Assembly (NCBI GenBank): GCA_008501655.1
Contig: QQUK01000218.1
Span: 1-9,186 of the forward strand
From: Calditrichota bacterium
GTDB taxonomy: Bacteria > Zixibacteria > MSB-5A5 > GN15 > FEB-12
Direction of reading: 5' to 3'
DNA: 9,186 nt
A program made the position numbers and the translations under genes. Below are positions 5,752 to 9,186 of the stretch, piece by piece. How positions within the stretch are numbered: the stretch's first letter is position 1; each line of letters begins with the position of its first letter. The notes beneath the pieces are model-generated. The model ran no database searches. It was not told the origin of the DNA and saw only the letters and a program-made list of their open reading frames with translations.

Positions 5752-6174
5752 TTAAGCACCTACATCATTTACTGTATTCGTAAGAATACCGTTTTCATCG
5801 ATCGTCCAGGTATCTATAGTAGCATCATCATCAATATTAGCAGTAGCGGTACAGGTAAAAGAGGTTGCATTTGCTACGATAGTAAATGAATATTTGCATG
5901 GATCCATAATTTCTACCCATATCTGGGAAAAAGCGTTAGGATTAGCTGTTGAAGCAGCTCCGGCAGGCTGATAATAAGCATTAGCTTCCTGACGGTAACT
6001 TCTCTGGTTTACATAGATTTGTTTCATTATCAACTGGACTTCAGTCTGTTTTGATTTTGTGGAAGCTTCCATAAAGCGTGGAATCGCCATAGCTGCAAGG
6101 ATTCCAATAATTACCACAACGATCATTAACTCAATAAGAGTGAAGCCGTTATCATTATGTCGCTTTATATTCAT
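5752..6174 (-). CDS. Type IV major-pilin-like protein (pilin 2)
   Basis: With ATG 6174-6172 as start this is a 140-residue prepilin. The leader MNIKRHNDNG ends at Gly10, Phe11 becomes residue 1 of a 130-residue mature pilin, and Glu5 (FTLIE) is present. The N-terminal helix and IPRFMEASTKSKQ match pilin 1 almost exactly. The globular part differs, but the C-terminal FTCTATANIDDDATIDTWTIDENG is shared, so the two are paralogues. It has two cysteines (DPCKYSF and FTC) that could form the C-terminal disulfide loop seen in many type IVa pilins; pilin 1 has alanine in place of the first. The chosen start has AAAGGA (6185-6180) 5 nt upstream. A longer frame opens at TTG 6222, but that triplet is the -12 element of the sigma-54 promoter. 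The gene has its own terminator and starts 86 nt after the regulator gene. Confidence 0.93.
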   Translation of the reverse strand: MNIKRHNDNGFTLIELMIVVVIIGILAAMAIPRFMEASTKSKQTEVQLIMKQIYVNQRSYRQEANAYYQPAGAASTANPNAFSQIWVEIMDPCKYSFTIVANATSFTCTATANIDDDATIDTWTIDENGILTNTVNDVGA

Positions 6175-6217
6175 GGTTTTCCTTTCATTTATTTTCTCAT
6201 CAACTGACTTACCATTT

Positions 6218-6233
6218 CGCAAGATTCATACCA
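6218..6233 (-). promoter_or_regulatory. Sigma-54 promoter of pilin 2
   Basis: On the minus strand TGGTATGAATCTTGCG has TGG and TTGC with exactly 10 nt between GG and GC, as required for -24/-12 recognition. Taking the C of GC (6219) as -12, the start would be near 6207, leaving a leader of about 33 nt with a good Shine-Dalgarno. Only 27 nt separate the -24 element from the regulator stop codon, so any distant enhancer site must lie inside the regulator coding sequence. Confidence 0.84.
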
Positions 6234-6240
6234 TCCGTAT

Positions 6241-6270
6241 GTTCAAATAATGTACATTCACTATTTGTTC
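6241..6270. promoter_or_regulatory. Imperfect palindrome just upstream of the pilin 2 promoter
   Basis: CAAATA (6244-6249) and TATTTG (6262-6267) flank a perfect 10-bp palindrome AATGTACATT (6249-6258). The centre lies about 48 nt before the predicted start, closer than most sigma-54 enhancer sites, and the right arm runs into the last codons of the regulator. It is a candidate regulator-binding site only. Confidence 0.35.
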
Positions 6271-7643
6271 GATTCTGAATCAGTTGTAGAATCTTTGAGC
6301 GAATACTTATCTATTTTTCTATATAATGTAGATGGATCTATTCCAAGTATTTTGGCAGCTTCCCGTTTTTTGCCGCCGGTTTGTGCCATAATATAGTGAA
6401 TATATGCTTTTTCCATCGATTCCAGGGTAGGGTTAAGCGGTGTATCATCTTCAACGATAGATACTTTCTGGGGAGTTTTCAGTTTTTCGGGAAAATCTGA
6501 TGGTTCCAGTTTATCCGACCTATTTAAGAGTAAGGCTCGTTCAATAACATTTTCAAGTTCCCTGACATTTCCTGTCCATCGGTATGAGCAGAGTAAATCC
6601 ATTGCATCGGCAGAGATGATTTTAGGTTCGGTATTTGTTTTCCGTGAGTATTTGTTTATGAAAAAATCAACCAGCAACGGAATATCTTCTTTTCTGTCTC
6701 TGAGAGGCGGAATATCAACCGGAATAACATTGAGTCGATAAAAGAGATCTTCACGGAATCTTCCTTCTTTAACGTCATCTTCTAAATTAGCGTTGGTTGC
6801 GGCAATAAGGCGGACATCGACATTGATAGGTGTTGTTCCGCCGACCGGAGTAATCTTTTTCTCTTCCAATACTCTTAAGAGTTTAACCTGAATATTTAAT
6901 GAGGTATTACCGACTTCATCTAAAAACAGAGTACCGCTATCGGCGACTTTAAACAGTCCGTCCTTATCTTTGACTGCACCGGTAAAGGCACCTTTGACAT
7001 GACCAAAAAGTTCTGACTCCAGAAGGTTCTCAGGAATAGCCCCGCAGTTTATGGTAACAAAGGGACCATTAGCACGCGGAGACATATGGTGGATAGCTTT
7101 GGATATCAAATCTTTACCGGTACCTGATTCCCCCCGTACCATGACTGTTGAATCTGAATTGGCAATCCGGTTGGCAAGTTTTTTGAGTTGTACTACTAAT
7201 TCGGAGTTACCGATAAAATTTTCTAATGAAGAATTAAGCTGGAGTTGTTTTTTAAGTGAGGAGTTTTCTTTAATCAATTCATGGCGGCTTATTGATTTTT
7301 CTATGGTCAGTTTTATCTCGTCGACTTTGAACGGTTTGGTAATATAATCGGCTGCGCCGAGTTTCATTGCTTCGATTGCTGAATCTACCGAAGCGAATGC
7401 TGTCATTACAATGAACTCCTGATTTGATTTGATAGTCTTGACTTCCTGCAGGACTTCAAGACCGGTCATCCCGGGCATATTCATATCAGCTATAACAAGA
7501 TCGTAGTTTTTATCTTTAAGCATATCTACTCCGTCGATGCCGTTGTTGGCTGTATCAACGGAATAGCCTTCTTTTGAGAGCATGATTTCCATGAAGTTGC
7601 ACATTGAATCTTCATCGTCAATAACCAGAATCTTAGCGGGCAT
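6261..7643 (-). CDS. PilR/NtrC-type sigma-54-dependent response regulator
   Basis: With ATG 7643-7641 as start this is 460 residues. The receiver domain (about 1-120) has acidic Asp9/Asp10, phospho-acceptor Asp53 (VIADMNMPG), Thr81 and Lys103 (TKPF). The AAA+ domain (about 135-380) has Walker A GESGTGKD (171-178), the sigma-54-contacting loop GAFTGA (218-223), Walker B LFLDE (Asp242, Glu243) and the arginine region FREDLFYRLN. WTGNVRELEN (356-365) follows, and a Fis-type helix-turn-helix REAAKILGIDPSTLYRKI (427-444) closes the protein. All motifs are intact. It should hydrolyse ATP to open sigma-54 promoters when phosphorylated. GGAG (7652-7649) lies 5 nt before this ATG, whereas ATG 7658 in the same frame has no Shine-Dalgarno. 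Both downstream pilin genes have sigma-54 promoters, so PilR-like control of pilin expression is likely. No histidine kinase is adjacent. The exact orthology to PilR is inferred from context. Confidence 0.95.
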   Translation of the reverse strand: MPAKILVIDDEDSMCNFMEIMLSKEGYSVDTANNGIDGVDMLKDKNYDLVIADMNMPGMTGLEVLQEVKTIKSNQEFIVMTAFASVDSAIEAMKLGAADYITKPFKVDEIKLTIEKSISRHELIKENSSLKKQLQLNSSLENFIGNSELVVQLKKLANRIANSDSTVMVRGESGTGKDLISKAIHHMSPRANGPFVTINCGAIPENLLESELFGHVKGAFTGAVKDKDGLFKVADSGTLFLDEVGNTSLNIQVKLLRVLEEKKITPVGGTTPINVDVRLIAATNANLEDDVKEGRFREDLFYRLNVIPVDIPPLRDRKEDIPLLVDFFINKYSRKTNTEPKIISADAMDLLCSYRWTGNVRELENVIERALLLNRSDKLEPSDFPEKLKTPQKVSIVEDDTPLNPTLESMEKAYIHYIMAQTGGKKREAAKILGIDPSTLYRKIDKYSLKDSTTDSESNK

Positions 7644-7741
7644 TTTTACTCCATACATATATGTAGGTATACTAATTTACCTTTATTTTCGGCATATTTG
7701 ACTCTGCCTGAATGAGATAAATGAGAATTGCGCAAGGATTG

Positions 7742-7776
7742 AACAAGAGAATACCTTCCTGAAGGTGCTACTTGTT
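7742..7776. promoter_or_regulatory. Interrupted stem-loop overlapping the -35 box, possible operator
   Basis: AACAAG (7742-7747) pairs with CTTGTT (7771-7776), and inside it ACCTTC (7753-7758) pairs with GAAGGT (7761-7766) around CT. The right outer arm overlaps the -35 box of the plus-strand promoter, so a protein bound here would block that promoter. There is no direct evidence for a regulator. Confidence 0.4.
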
Positions 7777-7800
7777 TCATTCTGAAAGATGTTGTATATT
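7772..7800 (+). promoter_or_regulatory. Sigma-70-type promoter of the UroD-like gene
   Basis: TTGTTT (7772-7777) and TATATT (7795-7800) are separated by 17 nt. The predicted start near 7807 gives a leader of about 25 nt. That leader carries the GAGGAA Shine-Dalgarno (7817-7822) 9 nt before ATG 7832. Confidence 0.6.
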
Positions 7801-7831
7801 CGTTCAAATTTAACACGAGGAAATATCAATT

Positions 7832-8830
7832 ATGGATAAATATACACCAAGAGAACGTATTGGAATGATTTGCGCTGGAGAAAAACCTGATCGGTTTGCG
7901 GCGTCATTCTGGCGGCATTTTTTTCATTTAGAAAACAATGCCGAAGGCACCGCTGAAGCGATGCTTCGCTTCCAGAAAAAATTCAACTGGGATTTTATGA
8001 AAGTAAATCCGAGGGCTGATTTTCATATTGAAGACTATGGGTTTAAGCATACATTCTCTACTGATGAATTTAAAAAACATGATAAAACTCATTTTCCGAT
8101 CAAAAAGCTTTCCGACTGGGAGAAACTTCCGGAAGTCACCCCTCAATCAAAAGCTTTGGAAGAGCATTTGAGGTGCGTTTCTATAATCCGTAAAAAATCA
8201 GACTCTGCCCTGCCGGTACTGATGACTCTTTTTAATCCGCTTGGGATTGCCGGTCGGATGATTGAAGATAAGCAATTGTTGGTTGAATGGATGAGAGAAC
8301 ATCCGGATGTCATCCACGGAGTCCTTGAAAAGATAACAGTTACTTTTGAAAAGTATGCCGAGGAGCTTCGCAACGCCGGTTCTGATGGTCTGTTTTATGC
8401 CACCCTTCAATGGGCATCGGGTGATATGATTACGTGGGATGAATATAAAGAGTTTGGTGTTCCGTATGATTTACGGATTCTGAAAGCAAGCGGTTCAGAT
8501 TCTTTGAACCTTTTACATGTCTGTGCATCAAATAATTACTTACGAGAATTAATAAAATGTGATTATCCGGTTTCGATGTATAACTGGGAACCTGATGACC
8601 CGACCAATGTGCCTCTTGATATAGGAGTTGATTTAATATCGGATAAAGCGATAGTAGGTGGGGTTGATATGACGGGATGGTTATTGCAGGGTTATCCGGA
8701 TGAAATCGGCTATAAGATTGATGAGATAAAAGAGAAGTTTGATTCCTCAAGAGTCATTATCGGTCCCGGTTGTGCGATACCTCCGGAAGTAAAGTATGAA
8801 AATCTCGAAATAATCAGGAAAAAATTGTGA
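7832..8830 (+). CDS. UroD-superfamily protein, MtaA/MtbA-like (not HemE)
   Basis: A 332-residue cytoplasmic protein of the uroporphyrinogen decarboxylase superfamily. Recognisable parts are the N-terminal TPRERIGMICAGEKPDR, the central LFNPLGIAGRM, and the C-terminal IIGPGCAIPPEVKYENL. The HemE substrate motif near the N-terminus (RQAGRY) is absent, so this is not the haem enzyme. It has H-x-C at His229-Val-Cys231 and a distant Cys314 in GPGC, the zinc pattern known from methylcobamide:coenzyme M methyltransferases (MtaA/MtbA). A corrinoid- or thiol-linked methyl transfer is therefore plausible, but no corrinoid protein or partner methyltransferase is in view and the substrate is unknown. Its stop overlaps the next start (TGATG), so it is coupled to the GAF protein. 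It is transcribed divergently from the regulator gene. Confidence 0.88.
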   Translation: MDKYTPRERIGMICAGEKPDRFAASFWRHFFHLENNAEGTAEAMLRFQKKFNWDFMKVNPRADFHIEDYGFKHTFSTDEFKKHDKTHFPIKKLSDWEKLPEVTPQSKALEEHLRCVSIIRKKSDSALPVLMTLFNPLGIAGRMIEDKQLLVEWMREHPDVIHGVLEKITVTFEKYAEELRNAGSDGLFYATLQWASGDMITWDEYKEFGVPYDLRILKASGSDSLNLLHVCASNNYLRELIKCDYPVSMYNWEPDDPTNVPLDIGVDLISDKAIVGGVDMTGWLLQGYPDEIGYKIDEIKEKFDSSRVIIGPGCAIPPEVKYENLEIIRKKL

Positions 8831-9186
8831 TGGACGCAAAACGCAGAGAACTAATCGAAAAAATCAAAAATGTGATTACACCTCTTGAATCTGAATTTGA
8901 TGTATTACAGAAATCAATAGAGTTGATCGATAGTTTTTCCGATGGATGGCACTGGACTGGTTATTATATGATGAAAGATGGTATTCTTGAGGTCGGTCCA
9001 TATGTGGGTCCGGAGACACCACACACAAAGATAGAATTGAATTCCGGAATCTGCGGAGCGGCAGCAAGTCAGAAAAAATCGATAGTCGTTGATGATGTCA
9101 ATGCTGACCCCCGGTTTTTAGCTTGTTCGATAACAACCAAATCCGAGATAGTTGTGCCGTTGATGGATGGTGATGATTGTCTTGGT
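8830..9186 (+). CDS. GAF-domain protein related to free Met-(R)-sulfoxide reductase, N-terminal part
   Basis: The frame opens at ATG 8830-8832, overlapping the upstream stop by 1 nt, and runs off the right edge after 119 residues. After a helical start, WTGYYMMKDGILEVGPYVG, NSGICGAAA, VVDDVNADPRFLAC and SEIVVPL follow the order of the GAF fold of free methionine-(R)-sulfoxide reductase (E. coli MsrC/YebR). Compared with MsrC as I remember it, Cys75 (GICG) and Cys99 (LACS) keep the spacing of Cys94 and catalytic Cys118. The resolving Cys84 position is His65. Either the enzyme recycles differently or the domain is a small-molecule or redox sensor. The C-terminus is not visible, so a fusion to another domain cannot be excluded. 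Confidence 0.85.
   Translation, partial: MDAKRRELIEKIKNVITPLESEFDVLQKSIELIDSFSDGWHWTGYYMMKDGILEVGPYVGPETPHTKIELNSGICGAAASQKKSIVVDDVNADPRFLACSITTKSEIVVPLMDGDDCLG

Noticed and set aside
6175..6222. Extension of pilin 2 to TTG 6222 (16 extra residues)
   Set aside because: The TTG belongs to the sigma-54 -12 element, and ATG 6174 has a Shine-Dalgarno and gives a normal 10-residue prepilin leader.
7644..7658. Start of the response regulator at ATG 7658
   Set aside because: It adds MYGVK before a receiver domain that begins normally at MPAKILVIDDE. GGAG is correctly placed only for ATG 7643.
7728..7735. TTGCGCAA palindrome in the divergent region
   Set aside because: Eight bases are too short to call a site without a second copy nearby.
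7659..7741. Promoter for the response regulator gene
   Set aside because: On the minus strand TATACC could be a -10 box, but no acceptable -35 lies 16-18 nt upstream and no sigma-54 spacing fits.
8430..8750. 106-codon minus-strand frame opposite the UroD-like gene
   Set aside because: It is a shadow of a well-supported gene with His/Ser/Tyr-rich translation and no start signal.
7832..8830. HemE (uroporphyrinogen decarboxylase) for haem synthesis
   Set aside because: The N-terminal RQAGRY-type substrate motif is missing, and the H-x-C...C zinc pattern points to the methyltransferase branch.

Overview
The window comes from an AT-leaning, apparently Gram-negative bacterium. The grounds are Sec signal peptides, type IV pilins with prepilin-peptidase leaders, and two well-formed sigma-54 (-24/-12) promoters. 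The tight operons, the 'SxSAQ' signal-peptide ends and the mix of families suggest an uncultured FCB-type lineage (for example Zixibacteria, Cloacimonadota or Marinimicrobia). That placement is a weak guess, because the window has no phylogenetic marker.

Left block (1-4462, minus strand). This is one probable operon, read right to left. A near-consensus sigma-70 promoter sits so close to the first ATG that the mRNA may be leaderless. Gene 1 is a secreted 645-residue protein with thirteen G-x-D-x-Y motifs, mostly 26-27 residues apart. It overlaps (ATGA) gene 2, a secreted HEAT-repeat protein. Gene 2 overlaps by 26 nt gene 3, a DEDDh exonuclease with a TPR tail of the YprB/MrfB type. Gene 4, 50 nt further on, is an HDOD-domain protein cut by the window edge.

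Middle block (4463-7658). Two paralogous type IV major-pilin-like genes and a PilR-like sigma-54 response regulator lie on the minus strand. Each pilin gene has its own sigma-54 promoter and its own strong intrinsic terminator, so the pair look like individually controlled targets of the adjacent regulator. No sensor kinase is visible. The two gene-free stretches around pilin 1 (4463-4826 and 5247-5751) are full of small hairpins. Every hairpin is flanked on one side by GTAG (CTAC on the other strand), the signature of REP/BIME elements mobilised by RAYT (TnpA-REP) transposases. Unusually, the stem sequences differ from unit to unit while staying self-complementary.

Right block (7659-9186, plus strand). 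A divergent promoter region holds a hairpin overlapping a -35 box. It drives a uroporphyrinogen-decarboxylase-superfamily protein that is not HemE and has the H-x-C...C zinc pattern of MtaA/MtbA-type methyltransferases. That gene overlaps by 1 nt a GAF-domain protein related to free methionine-(R)-sulfoxide reductase, cut by the window edge.

The most coherent story is the pilin module: regulator, then pilin 2, then pilin 1, each pilin with its own -24/-12 promoter. The most unusual material is the GTAG-hairpin family and the secreted tandem-repeat protein.
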